Shown here: positions 44,560-56,284 of the stretch, in pieces | Numbering within the stretch: position 1 is the stretch's first letter | Layout: every line of letters starts with the position of its first letter | Source of the DNA: Siphonodentalium dalli | Lineage: Eukaryota > Mollusca > Scaphopoda > Gadilida > Siphonodentaliidae | DNA: 64,000 nt | Direction: 5' to 3' | NCBI GenBank assembly: GCA_032622095.1 | Contig: CP136066.1 | Span: 8,395,784-8,459,783, forward strand | Program-made: the position numbers and the translations under genes | The notes under the pieces: generated by a model | Database searches by the model: none | Told to the model about the DNA's origin: nothing | Seen by the model: the letters and a program-made list of their open reading frames with translations, nothing else

Positions 44560-47500
44560 CATACTGTAATTTAAATCCATTGCATTTTATTTATACAATG
44601 AATGGATAACGGAGTACAAAACAACGTTCTAATTACCGCCCGGGACCGCCCGGACCGCCCGGGACCGCCCGGGACCACCCGGGTGGCCCCACGTGCCCGT
44701 GGACACAATATATCGACGTTATAACGTAGCGACATGCCACCTGAGGGCAACATAGAAAAACTTACTCGCTCGCTCGTCTCCGGTCGGTCATATTAACCCC
44801 ACACATGCCGATATTGGCTAAAAGGGCCTGGGTGATTACTGGTGTCTTCGCGTGTTTTCAGACAGATTAGTTTGGTGATTCTCAGTAGTACAATACATCT
44901 GAGTGTTAATTCCATCTATTGACTCGTTGACGCGTCCACGGCCGATGTTATTAACCCCTTAAATTCCTGTAAAATAGTGTATAAACAAAAACAACCTTGG
45001 GACCGCCCGGGCGGCCCCATGGACCCGTGGACACTATATCTCGACGATATAACATAGCGACATGCCCCACGAGGTCAACCTAGAAAATGTTACTCGCTCG
45101 CTGGACTCCGGCCGGTGTTATTAACCCCTCAAAATCCGATCAAATGGTATATAAACAACAAAAAGAACATTGGGACCGCCCGGGAGGCCCCATGGGCCCA
45201 TGGACACTATATCTCGACGTTATAACGTAGCGACATATCCCATAAGGTCAACCTACAAAATGGTACTCGCTCGCTCGAATCTGCCCGGCGTTATTAACCC
45301 CTCAAAATCCGATAAAATGGTATATAAACAACAAAAAGAACATTGGGACCGCCCGGGACCACCCGGGTGGCCCCACGTGCCCGTGGACACAATATCTCGA
45401 CGTTATAACGTAGCGACATGCCACCTGAGGGCAACATAGAAAAAATTACTCGCTCGCTCGTCTCCGGCCGGCCATATTAACCCCACAAATGCCGATATTG
45501 GCTAAAAGGGCCTGTGTGATTACTAATGTCTTCGCGTGTTTTCAGACAGATATTTTGGTGATTCTCGGTAGTACAATACACCTGAGTGTTAATTCCATCT
45601 ATTGACTCGTTGACGCGTCCACGGCCGATGTTATTAACCCCTCAAATTCCGGTAAAATAGTGTATAAACAAAAAGAACCTTGGGACCGCCCGGGACCACC
45701 CGGGCGGCCCCATTGGCCCGTGGACACTATATCTCGACATTATAACATAGCGACATGCCCCAGGAGGTCAACCTAGACAATGTTACTCGCTCGCTGGACT
45801 CCGGCCGGTGTTATTAACCCCTCAAAATCCGATATAAACAACAAAAAGAACATTGGGACCGCCCGGGAGGCCCCATGGGCCCGTGGACACTATATCTCGA
45901 CGTTATAACGTAGCGACAAATCCCACGAGGTCAACCTACAAACTGGTACTCGATCGCTCGACTCTGGCCGGTGTTATTAACCCCTCAAAATCCGATAAAA
46001 TGGTATATAATAAAAAAGAACATTGGGACCGCCCGGGACCGCCCGGGTGGCCCCACGTGCCCGTGGACACAATATATCGACGTTATAACGTAGCGACATG
46101 CCACCTGAGGGCAACATAGAAAAAAATACTCGCTCGCTCGTCTCCGGCATCTTGATCGTTATTGTCTAGCACCAAGAGGATTTTGGGATTACGACCATTT
46201 TCGATTGCAATAAAAACACGGAAACTTCATCGCAAATCTCCACTGTTGTCACGAGATTACCTGTTCGTCTTCCCCAAGTGTTATGACAACACAGTTTCGG
46301 TTTAAATCCGCCAATATGTCTTCTGATTATTGTGAAGTGGTTAATGTATACAATATAACAATTGCGATACCGTTTTACTGCTAATTGATATCAACACATT
46401 CAAACATCTGCCGCGGTTCTCTTCAGACAAGCAGTTGCTGTCGAAATCAACACAATTACACCCGCTCGTGTCAAAATATAAAAATTATAGGTGTAAAGTT
46501 ATTAATTTTTATTGAAAACATTCAAGAAAATTGCGATATTTACGATCATGTAGAGCCGAATATTTATGGTGATACGGTATTTTGCGGGATTTTGTGGTAT
46601 TGCACTACCATGCATCATCAAAATATGCTGTCCGAAATCAAAAGAAGACACCGAGCTGTCCGTGCCCTCTTAGCCAATATCGGATTTTTAGGGGTTAATA
46701 ATACCGACCGGAGTCGAGTGAGCCTGAATGATTTTCTAGGTTGACCTCGTGGGGTATGTCGGCACGTTATAACGTCGAGGCAGAGTGTCCACGGGCCCAT
46801 GGGGCCGCCCGGGCGGTCCCAAGTTTTGTTTGTTTATATACCATTTTATCGGTTTTGAGGGGTTAATAACACCGGGCGGAGTGGAGCGAGCGAGTAACAT
46901 TTTCTAGGTTGACCTCGTGGGGCATGTCACTGTGTTATAACGTCGAGATATTGTGTCCACGGGCCCATGGGGCCGCCCGGGCTGTCCCGGGCGGTCCCAT
47001 GGTTCTTTTTGTTTATACACTATTTTACCGGAACTTGAGGGGTTAATAACATCGACCGTGGATGCGTCAACGAGTCAATAGATGGAATTAACACTCAGGT
47101 GTATTGCACTACCGATAATCACCAAAATAATCTGTCTGAAAAAACACGAAGACACCAGTAATCACCCAGGTATCTTTTAGCCAATATCGGCATTTGTGGG
47201 GTTAATATGACCGGCCGGAGACGAGCGAGCGAGTAAATTTGTCTATGTTGCCCTCTGGTGGCATGCGCTACGTTATAACGTCAAGATATTGTGTCCACGG
47301 GCACGTGGGGCCACCCGGGCGGTACCGGGCGGTCCAAATGTTCTTTTTGTTTATGTACCATTTTATCGGATTTTGAGAGGTTAATAACACCGACCGGAGT
47401 TGAGTGAGCGAGCAACATTTTCTAGGTTGACCTCGTGGGGCATGTCGCTATGTCATAACGTCGAGATATAGTGTCCACGGGCCCATGGGGCCGCCCGGGC

Positions 47501-47945
47501 GGTCCCGGACGGTCCCAATGTTCTTTTTGTTGTTTATATACCATTTTATCGGATTTTGAGGGGTTAATAACACCGGCCGGAGTCGAGCGAGCGAGTAACA
47601 TTTTCTAGGTTGACCTCGTGGGGCATGTCGCTATGTTATAACGTCGAGATATAGTGTCCACGGACCCATGGGGCCGCCCGGGCGGTCCCGGGCGGTCCCA
47701 AGGTTCTTTTTGTTTATACACTATTTTACCGAATTTGAGGGGTTAATAACATCGGCCGTGGACGCGTCAACGAGTCAATGGATGGAATTAACACTCAGGT
47801 GTATTGCACTACCGAGAATCACCAAAATAATCTGTCTGAAAACACACGAAGACACCAGTAATCACCCAGGCCATTTTAGCCAATATCGGCATGTGTGGGG
47901 TTAATATGACCGGCCGGAGACGAGCGAGCGAGTAATTAGTCACAC
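44560..47945. mobile_element. Giant foldback element with tandem-repeat arms (TU/FB-like)
   Basis: The left arm (about 44630-46150) has about eight units with GGGACCGCCCGGG, GGACAC-ATATCTCGACG, TTATAACGTAGCGACATG, ACTCGCTCGCTCG and TATTAACCCC in that order; full units step by about 173 bp. The right arm (about 46640-47940) has the same words as reverse complements in reverse order. A unique spacer of about 490 bp (46150-46640) lies between. The outer edges show CTAATTAC (44631) and GTAATTAG (47933). No transposase is encoded. Overall form matches foldback/TU-type elements, whose arms are built of tandem repeats. Confidence 0.88.
46150..46640. other. Central spacer of the foldback element
   Basis: Unique AT-rich sequence between the two arms. 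The open frame starting 46385 has no recognisable domain and runs into the right arm, so it is not supported as a gene. Confidence 0.6.
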
Positions 47946-48127
47946 CCATTGACGGAAATATATCGGATTTCTCGGTAAGAAAAATGAACACATCACATGG
48001 TTATATTTTACGCCTTTCTATAAAATAGCACTAAATTAGTAAGAACTATCCACCCTTCCTCATCTAGTTGTCATCTTATATTAACTGGACAAGACCACTA
48101 CTTTCTATTTAATAACCCTCATAGTAT

Positions 48128-48280
48128 ACAGTTATCGCCCGCGATTGAGTGAGACACGGGGATTTGTCGCCCGCTCGAGACCTGTAATGTCACCCGAGGG
48201 CCGCCAGGCCCGATGGTGACATTCCAGGTCGAGAGCGGCGACAAATCCCCGTGTCTCACGAAAACAAGGGTGATAACTGT
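48128..48280. repeat. Long hairpin, first copy
   Basis: CAGTTATC... with GTGAGACACGGGGATTTGTC on the left pairs with GACAAATCCCCGTGTCTCAC ...GATAACTG on the right. Arms are about 70 bp with a small centre at GAGGGCC-GCCAGG-CCC. Confidence 0.92.
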
Positions 48281-49152
48281 TTTGTTATCTGACAAAGGAG
48301 TACACACGAACCTCCTTGATAGCAGGCATAAATGCGCGCATATATTCTTTAATCCAGTTCGAAAAGTAAATTTTATGTTGGAATCATCGTTATTTAGAAA
48401 ATAAAACATTCATAATCTGGATCAATTAACAGACCCGTCATTTGCGCAGCAATTCTCCGGTCAGTTTGCTGGTTGCATGGTGGAAATCTGTTCACGGAAA
48501 GAGGAGTAAAGCAATTTCGAAGTTGAGTAGCCATGCAGCGAAATGTTCGGTTTCGTTTCAAATGGCCGCGAAGACGCCGACAGACGTGTTCATTTCCAGA
48601 TTGCTAAAATGTGAAACTAACACGTTGTAGTAGTGCAAAAAGAAATTGACATATGTCACAGATTGTTACGCAACATAGGGGTATTCTCTGAAGTCTGAGG
48701 AATGTATTGAAGAAAAGAAATAGTCAATTGATAAACAGTAAAGGGTGGCTATTTGAACTAGTACATAAACGTATTAGTAACGTATTTACATCGTATGTGC
48801 GATTGCCTGCAGCACACACCAACTGCATAATAAGGTCTATCTAATTGTCCCACGGTCTTTATTATTGATATAAAAAGGTCCAATAGGAACATTACACATT
48901 ATAACGGATTTGTATCCGCGATAACACCATTTATACATAGCGTGCTTTAATTGCAACTAACAAAACACACAATTATGCAAATTAGCAAACACCACAGATG
49001 GCGGTTGTTATGATACAGTGGGGTTTATACAAACAGTGTTTTCGAAAATTGTTAGAGAGCTGTGAGAGTTGAGTTCTTCGTAGTTATATGTTTACTGGTA
49101 ATAGCTGAGCGGTCAATAACTGAGACAATGTTACCCTCGAGGGTGATAATAT

Positions 49153-49305
49153 ACAGTTATCGCCCGCGATTGAGTGAGACACGGGGATTTTTCGCCCACT
49201 CGAGACCTGGAATGTCACCCGAGGGCCGTCAGGCCCGAGGGTGACATTCCAGGTCGAGAGCGGCGACAAATCCCCGTGTCTCACGAAAACAAGGGTGATA
49301 ACTGT
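49153..49305. repeat. Long hairpin, second copy
   Basis: Same structure as 48128-48280 with a handful of substitutions; the central part AATGTCACCCGAGGGCC pairs better here. Confidence 0.92.
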
Positions 49306-50185
49306 TTAGTTATCTGACAATGGAGTACACACGAACCTCCTTAATAGCAGGCATAAATGCGCGCATATATTATTTAATCCAGTTCGAAAAGTTAATTCTA
49401 TGTTGGAATCATCGCTATTTATAAATAAAACATTCATAATCTGGATTAATTAACAGACCCGTCATTTGCGCAGATATTCTCCGGTCAGTTTGCTGGTTGC
49501 ATTGTGCATCGGTTCACGGAAAGAGGGGTAAAGCAATTTCGAAGTTGAGTAGCCATGCAGCGAAATGTTCGGTTTCGTTTCAAATGAGCGTGAAGACGCC
49601 GACAGACGTGTTAATTTCCAGAATGCTAAAATGTGGAACTAACACGTTGTAGTAGTGCAAAAAGAAATTGACATCTGTCACAGATCGTTACGCAACATAC
49701 GGGTATTCTCTGAAGTCGGATGAATGTATTGAAGAAAAGAAATAATCAATTGATAAACAGCAAAGAGTGGCCATTTGATCTATAGTACATACACGTAGTT
49801 GTAACGTATGTACATCGTATGTGCAATTGTCTGCAGCATACCAACTACATAATAAGGTTTATCTATTTGTCCCACGGTCTTTATTATTGATATAAAAAGG
49901 TCCAATATGAATATCACACCTTATAACAGATATGTGTCTATGATAACACCATTATACATAGCGTGCTTTAATTGCAAATAAAAAAACACACAATTATGCA
50001 AATTAGCAAACACCACAGTTCGCGGTTGTTATGAAACAGTGGGGTTTATAAAAACAGTGTTTTTAGAAATTATCAGAGAGCTGTCAGAGAATCTCTGCGC
50101 GGTGAGTTCTTCGTAGTTCTATGTTTACTGGTAACAGCTGAGCGGTCAATAACTGAGACAATGTTACCCTCGAGGGTAATATGGT

Positions 50186-50340
50186 GATTTATCGCCCGCC
50201 ATGTGACGCACTCTCAGCCAATCAGAAGAGAGGGAAATGGGATGAAGGATAACAAAGTGATTTACGGACCGCCATGTGACGCACTCTCAGCCAATCAGAA
50301 GAGAGGAAAATGGGATGAAATGTGATGAAGGATAACAAAT
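50186..50340. repeat. 74-bp tandem duplication with CCAAT and TGACGCA words
   Basis: CGCCATGTGACGCACTCTCA plus GCCAATCAGAAGAGAGG occurs twice, about 74 bp apart. The words CCAAT and TGACGCA look like promoter-type sites, but they sit in a repeat and no transcript start is known. Confidence 0.85.
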
Positions 50341-50489
50341 ATAGTTGTCGCATCCAAATATCAGCTAATGTGTATAAACCCCCGTAGATATATATAGATT
50401 TATTTCTTATACCACACATCAATGGTTGAAAGAAACCATGTTTACATACATATATGTACATGTATACATAATATCAGAGGCGGTGTTAG

Positions 50490-50560
50490 AGTAAGTAAGT
50501 AATTCTTTATTCTCAGCCATTATAATACATAGTACAGGAGAAACTTATATACAAATAAAA
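50490..50560 (-). mobile_element. LINE 3' tail-like fragment
   Basis: On the minus strand, GAGAATAAAGAATTACTTAC ends a sequence with a poly(A) signal and short TTAC repeats, the form of a truncated LINE tail. The coding part is not recognisable next to it. Confidence 0.4.
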
Positions 50561-50751
50561 ATTAGAACTTTCCAGGGTTTGTTCCGAATATTGGAACGCA
50601 ATTTAATTACAAGTATACATGGATAGAATACAATGCATACAATAATCAGTTACGGTCCAATTTTGCTGATCATGTCCGGAATCCAACAATCAAAATTTTG
50701 ATAGACTTATCTAAAGAATCTAAGAAATTATATAAGTATACATCATGGTCA

Positions 50752-50880
50752 GTACATAGTGCTATTACAGGGGGGTCTGCAAAAAAATTCCGTATATAGG
50801 GCCGGGGTGGGTGGGTGGTCCAGAGGCGGAAAAAATGGTGCTTGTAATTTTTTTCCAAAATGGGTTTTTTTCAAACAATT
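50752..50880 (+). mobile_element. Small element, copy 1 (GGGGGGTCTGCAAAAAAATT)
   Basis: CTATTACAGGGGGGTCTGCA followed by TATAGGGCCGGGGTGGGTGGG and CGGAAAAAATGG is matched in inverted orientation by 52230-52395. Poly-A/poly-T runs and G-rich tracts alternate; no coding sequence. Confidence 0.7.
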
Positions 50881-52229
50881 TACAAGTACTGGCCATGTAA
50901 TGTTGTTTGTAAGCATGTTAGTACCATGCTTGTTGGTATAGGGCTATATAGGCAGCTAAAATGACTCTTTAGCCTCAGATTTAGCAACATTCTGGATTTC
51001 ACAGGATCCCGGACCACTTCACAGTGGACCACCGTATTAACGTTCAGGAAACTTATGATCAACGGAAGAACTATTTAGTAACAAAATTAATATTACCCAG
51101 TTGTATTATCTGAATAAAAGTAATAAAATAAAAAAACTCTATCACAAATTGGATACTACATGGTGAATACTCAATGATGACTACTAGTAGATATCATTGT
51201 TGCATAACATGAAATTGAAAAGGGTATCTCATAAATTTCTAATGTCTGAAATACTGTCTTGTTCTGGCATGTAATCAATTAATTCCTTCTGGTTATTTCT
51301 CATCTTGAATGATTGCAAGTAATGTTAATTTGCAACAATTATCCAAATAAAACTGAATTGGTTATGATGAATGACATTACTGCAGTCAGACAATCCCAAA
51401 TGAAGGTGACGCTATTATCATTGAATTTCCGAACTTCATCTGGGAGCTTTACTGCTCAACAAGACGAAACTAAAATACTAATTGTATACTGTTATCACTT
51501 ACAAATAGATGAACTGAAATAATGTGATGCATTCAGATGCATTGAGAAATGACATTCAATTCTTCATTCTGGTCTATCAGCATACCAAACCACATCAACC
51601 GACACTTAACTTATATTGCAAAAACTTTGTATGGACTGAATTTCATAAAGTCGAACAGGGCCCATAACTCTGGTAGGCATTGGTAGTCACAACCCGCGAT
51701 ATTATGCATATTCGTCCCCCATTTCTGGTCCGTCACCATGCCATAGGGCATCAGATATGACAACTGACTCTTGAGTTAAAATTCAAAATGTTTGTACGGA
51801 CAGACGGCTCGAGACGTCAACTATATACCCGCCGACTAATATCGAGCAGTATAATAACCATATATCTATGTGTATACATAACCAAAAAAACAATTCCCCT
51901 CCCACCCCATCCCGTTGGATAAGACTAAAGAGTTCTTTGATCATGCACATATAATTGTGGAACCCCTGACCTGTTTACCACTATTTACACTGGCCAGTGT
52001 TCTCTGTCAGACACAACACACTCGATATATTAAGGCTATAATGGGGTCTAGGGCAATTTGTGACATAGTGTACCTACATAATGCTTAATTAATATTGTTG
52101 TTAGATACTGAAAACACCAGGAAACACATGGAAATACAGTATATTTGTCGTTTTTCTGATCTGTGTTTACCAATTAGTAAGGCAGTTAACACAGTTATTT
52201 GAGAACGGCTAAGAAAAACCTCTGAAATT
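50881..52229. other. No gene recognised
   Basis: AT-rich sequence between two inverted copies of a small element. The frame at 51313-51522 has no recognisable domain. Confidence 0.5.
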
Positions 52230-52395
52230 TTGATAATAACATGAGAAACGGGGGGTGGGTCCCCAAAATTTTGGAGGAAAAAATTTTTTTTTTTGCAAAA
52301 ATGGGGTGGTGGGTCCCTCGAGGTCGGAAAAAAACTTTTTGGGCCCTATATGTGCAATTTTTTTCCAGACCCCCCTGGCTATTATGTCATTTTTT
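52230..52395 (-). mobile_element. Small element, copy 2, inverted
   Basis: On the minus strand, ATAGCCAGGGGGGTCTGGAAA then TATAGGGC mirrors the copy at 50752. The two copies are about 1.4 kb apart in opposite orientation. Confidence 0.7.
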
Positions 52396-52444
52396 TGTTG
52401 GAAACCAATATGTTGTAAATAACGATGTACCAATATTACGTGCA

Positions 52445-52669
52445 TGATTATTATCTGTAATGAAATTGACTTATATAATATATATATACACACCTGCATA
52501 TACACACATGTATCTATATACCACACACACATACATACATATCATCACATACATCTAAACACGCATATATACATATACATATTCACCCTTATACATACAT
52601 ACACACATACACAAACATACATACATATATATAAATATGCATGCATATATATGTATATATACAGATATA
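52445..52669. repeat. ATAC/AT microsatellite
   Basis: Runs of ATACATACATACAC and ATATATAT directly before the first Helitron-like element. Confidence 0.9.
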
Positions 52670-53593
52670 TCTCCTATATAATTTGATAACTCCGTATATA
52701 TATATATATGTGTGTGTGTATATATGTATGTGGGTACTTCATGGAATCGAAAATGCGTGTACAGATTGAGCTCAAACTTCCTATGTAAGTGTAAAATCTC
52801 ACCGACACCGCCGTGGTCGCGTTTTGGAGAAGCTCAGAGCACCCGTTCTCCAATCTCAGTCACAAAAAACGACACTGCGGTGGTTAAGACATCAACGATC
52901 TTTATATTGACCTTATACGGAGGTGTAAACAATCAACGCTCTTTATTGCAATGGACGTGGCTAAACGACTGACCCCATGCGTCCGAAATACGGATGCGGA
53001 CGAAATGCAATTATCTCGACTTTCACGACGGGATTAATTGACTGTCCGCTCTGATGTTTAGGACGGGGAGGACAGGTACCATGAATTAACTCATTGAAAA
53101 ACAAAGAATGCGTTATCTCGGAAACGGGCGGAGCTATCGACTTGAAATTTGCTACGTGAATGTATCTTGCCCCGGATACAAATGTTATCGGGTCGCCGAG
53201 CCCGTGCGACGCAAGCTTCGCGCATGCGCAGACGAGATCTCGGAAACGGGTGGAGCTATCGACTTGAAATTTGGTATGTGAATGTATCTTGCCCCGGGTA
53301 CGAATTTTATCGGGTCGCCGAGCCCGTGCGACGCCCATGCAGCGCGTGCGCAGACGAAATCTCGGAAACGGGAGGAGCTATTTACTTGAAATTTGCTATG
53401 TGAATGTATCTTGCCCAGGATACGAATTTTATCGGGACGCCGAGCCCGTGCGACGCAAGCTTCGCGCATGCGCAGACCAGATCTCGGAAACGGGTAGAGC
53501 TATCGACTTGAAATTTCGTTAAATTTAAAAAATGTCATGTTTCTGAAACAAAGCCATGAGACGAATGCCGGGGTGGCGGGCTAACCTGCTAGT
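52670..53593 (+). mobile_element. Helitron-like non-autonomous element 1
   Basis: Starts TCTCCTATATAATTTGATAA after an A (52669) and ends GGCGGGCTAACCTGCTAG. A 5' TC and 3' CTAG are Helitron termini. Inside is an (AT)n stretch, then the conserved TGTACAGATTGAGCTCAAA, then a 122-bp tandem repeat (atctcggaaacggg steps at 53115, 53237, 53359 and 53481). The 3' hairpin is degraded here (GCCGGGGTGGCGG). No Rep/helicase frame. Confidence 0.82.
53115..53515. repeat. 122-bp tandem repeat inside the Helitron-like element
   Basis: Exact 122-bp steps of ATCTCGGAAACGGG..GGAGCTATCGACTTGAAATTTG. Element 2 has only about one and a half units at 54124-54285, so copy number differs between sister elements. 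Confidence 0.93.
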
Positions 53594-53616
53594 CTACTAT
53601 ATAATTTGAGACTTCC

Positions 53617-53690
<74 letters not shown>

Positions 53691-54360
53691 ATATGTGTAC
53701 TTCATAGAATCCAAAACGCGTGTACAGATTGAGCTCAAATTTCGTATGTAAGTGTAAAATCCCACCGACACGACCGTGGTCGCGTTTTGGCACTGCGGTG
53801 GTTAAGACATCAACGATCTTTATATTGACCGTATACGAGGTTTTAACAATCAACGCTCTTTAATGCAATGGACGTGGCTAAACGACTGACCCCATGCGTC
53901 CGATGCGGATTCCAATGGACGTGGCTAAACGACTGACCCCATGCGTCCGAAATACGGATGCGGACGAAATGCAATTATCTCGACTAAAAAGGCAGAATTG
54001 ATCTAAGAGCTCGAAATATTATGCAGAGGGATTTCACGACGGGATTGATTGACTGTCCGCTCTGAAGTTTACGACGGGGAGGACGGGTACCATGAATTAA
54101 CTCATTGAAAAACAAAGAATGCGTTATCTCTGAAACGGGTGGAGCTATCGACTTGAAATTTGCTATGTGAATGTATCTTGCCCCGGATACAAATTTTATC
54201 GGGTCGCCGAGCTCGTGCGATGCCAGCTTCGCGCATGCGCAGACGAGATCTCGGAAACGGGTGGAGCTATCGACTTGAAATTTGGTTAAATTAAAAAAAT
54301 GTCATGTTTCTGAAACAAAGCCATGAACCGAATGCCGCCAGTGGCGGGCTAACCCGCTAG
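53594..54360 (+). mobile_element. Helitron-like non-autonomous element 2
   Basis: Begins TCTACTATATAATTTGAGAC directly after the CTAG of element 1, and ends with hairpin CCGCCAGTGGCGG, then GCTAACCCGCTAG. A pure AT run (about 53622-53680) lies just inside the 5' end. It has the same internal order as element 1. Confidence 0.85.
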
Positions 54361-55268
54361 TCTACTATATAATTTGAGACTTCCGTATATATGTGTGTAT
54401 ATGTGTACTTCATGGAATCCAAAACGCGTGTACAGATTGAGCTCAAATTACGTATGTAAGTGTAACATCCCACCGACACGGCCGTGGTCGTCTTTTGGAG
54501 AAGCTCAGAGGACCGTTTCTCCAATCCCAAATCACCGCAATCGGCACTTCGGGGTTAATAGCGTTGATATATAAAGAGCGTTCGTTTTCCGTAGTGTCTA
54601 TATAAAGAGCGTCGTTTTCGCTATCTACTTATCTGTATGACGGGAGTCTGTAGCCTGTCGCTCGAAATATTATGCAGAGACAACGGGAAGCGTTTGTTTT
54701 CAATGTTATCGCTCGCGCGTTGTCTGTCGTTCCTATGAAGGGGGGATTTCTACGGGTAAATATGTATGACGGGAGTCTGTAGCCTGTCGCTCGAAATATT
54801 ATGCAGAGACATTTCACGACGGGAAGCGTTTGTTTTCAATTCAATGCAATGTTATCGCTCGATCGTTGTCTGTCGTTCCTAGGAAGGGGGGATTTCTACG
54901 GGTAAATTTTTCCGCCAGAAACAAAAAAATTAATTAAAACAATTTAAAATTTAAAAAATTTAAAAATAAAAAAACAATTCAGAAAACAAATATATTAAAT
55001 TTAAAAATCATTAAATTCATATTCAAAAATAAAAAACAAAAATAAATAAAAACAAAAATAATTAAATAAATGTCATGTTTCTGACGGAAGTGTCTCGGAA
55101 CTTAAAAAACATTAAATTCATATTCAAAAATAAAAAACCAAAATAAATAAAAACAAAATAATTTAAAAAATGTCATGTTTCTGACGGAAGTGTCTCGGAA
55201 CCTGTTGCAATTGCTTGTTCGAACAAAGCCATGGGACGAATGCCGCCAGTGGCGGGCTAACCTGCTAG
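54361..55268 (+). mobile_element. Helitron-like non-autonomous element 3
   Basis: Begins TCTACTATATAATTTGAGAC directly after element 2 and ends CCGCCAGTGGCGGGCTAACCTGCTAG. The interior differs: a roughly 130-bp duplication (about 54635-54763 and 54765-54905, TGTATGACGGGAGTCTGTAG) and a roughly 100-bp A-rich duplication (about 55008 and 55107). Confidence 0.85.
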
Positions 55269-56055
55269 TCTATTATATATTTCGGCCAGGGAGTGGCATG
55301 GCCTATTAATTTGCCCGTACGACGTGACCTCGACCTTGAAATCGGGTAATTTCAAGGTCAAACGCCCGAGTATCACGGGATTTCGATGAAAATTAGTGTC
55401 TGGGGATACTTTCGTATGGGGAGTGTCGTAAGCCTATTCATTTGCCCGTGCGTAAAACCGGCTACTTTTGTCGGGTACTTTTGTCCGGGCAGTGTTTTGG
55501 ACGGGTCAAATCTTGACCCCATCTGACCTTGACCTTCAAACTGGACAATTCAAGGTCAAATCGCGCAATTCGCCGAAAATCAGAGGTGAAACCCGTGCGA
55601 CGTGACATTCAACGCCCGAGTATCACGGGATTTCGATGAAAATTAGTGTCTAGAAATACTTTCGTATGGGGAGTGTCATAGACCTATCTATTTGCCCGTG
55701 CGACGTGACCTTGACCTTGAAATCGGGTCAATTCAAGGTCAATTTTTATGGGATTTCGACGAAATTTGATACATATGGTTATTTTTGTCCACTGACTGTT
55801 TTGGACGGGTCAAATCGTGACCCCGAACTGACATTGACCTTCAAAATGATCAATTCGAGGTAAAATCGGGTAAAACCGGATGGATTTCGACGGGTACTTT
55901 TGTCCGGTACTTTTGTCCGGGCAGTGTTTTGGACGGGTCAAATCATGACCCCTCCTGACCTTGACCTTCAAAATGGACAATTCAAGGTCAAATCGCGCAA
56001 TTCGCCGAAAAGCAGAGGGGATACAGCCCGGACAAAGTCGGGGTCATCCTGCTAG
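55269..56055 (+). mobile_element. Helitron-like non-autonomous element 4 (different subfamily)
   Basis: Begins TCTATTATATATTTCGGCCA directly after the CTAG of element 3 and ends GCCCGGACAAAGTCGGGGTC, then ATCCTGCTAG, followed by T. The hairpin CCCGGAC-AAA-GTCGGGG has one mismatch. It carries repeated AATTCAAGGTCAA and CCTTGACCTTGAAAT words. It belongs to the same subfamily as 63026-63747. Confidence 0.85.
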
Positions 56056-56284
56056 TAATATATAAACACATACACATAGATATTATATATTGGCACATTC
56101 GTTATTCGTTATGAAAAATTGCATATCTAAAACACGTAGAAACCATAAAAATAGCAACATAATATGCATGAATAAGGAAACTACGACGTGATCTTCACAT
56201 GTATGTATGTCTGCATTTTCACACATGACGAATAAAGAAGATATTAATTCAATAAAGATATATTATTCTGGTTGTAACCTATCA

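Larger units (their letters stand above)
48126..50180. repeat. Two tandem units of about 1,025 bp, each headed by a long hairpin
   Basis: ATACAGTTATCGCCCGCG starts the units at 48126 and 49151. A third, diverged start (ATGGTGATTTATCGCCCGCC) follows at about 50181. The units match along their length, including TTAGCAAACACCACAG near their ends and the perfect palindrome TTACCCTCGAGGGTAA in the second (50164-50179). No open frame over 70 codons is shared. Confidence 0.9.

Noticed and set aside
45170-46119. Plus-strand frames of about 88 codons rich in Gly/Pro/Arg (GPPGRPHGP)
   Set aside because: Collagen-like look comes from CCCGGG-rich satellite units; the same frames recur in each unit and break in others.
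52445-52686. 80-codon Tyr/Ile/His/Thr-rich frame
   Set aside because: ATAC microsatellite translation.
53149-53522. Overlapping frames of 80-125 codons on both strands
   Set aside because: They follow the 122-bp Helitron repeat and repeat in shifted frames on both strands.
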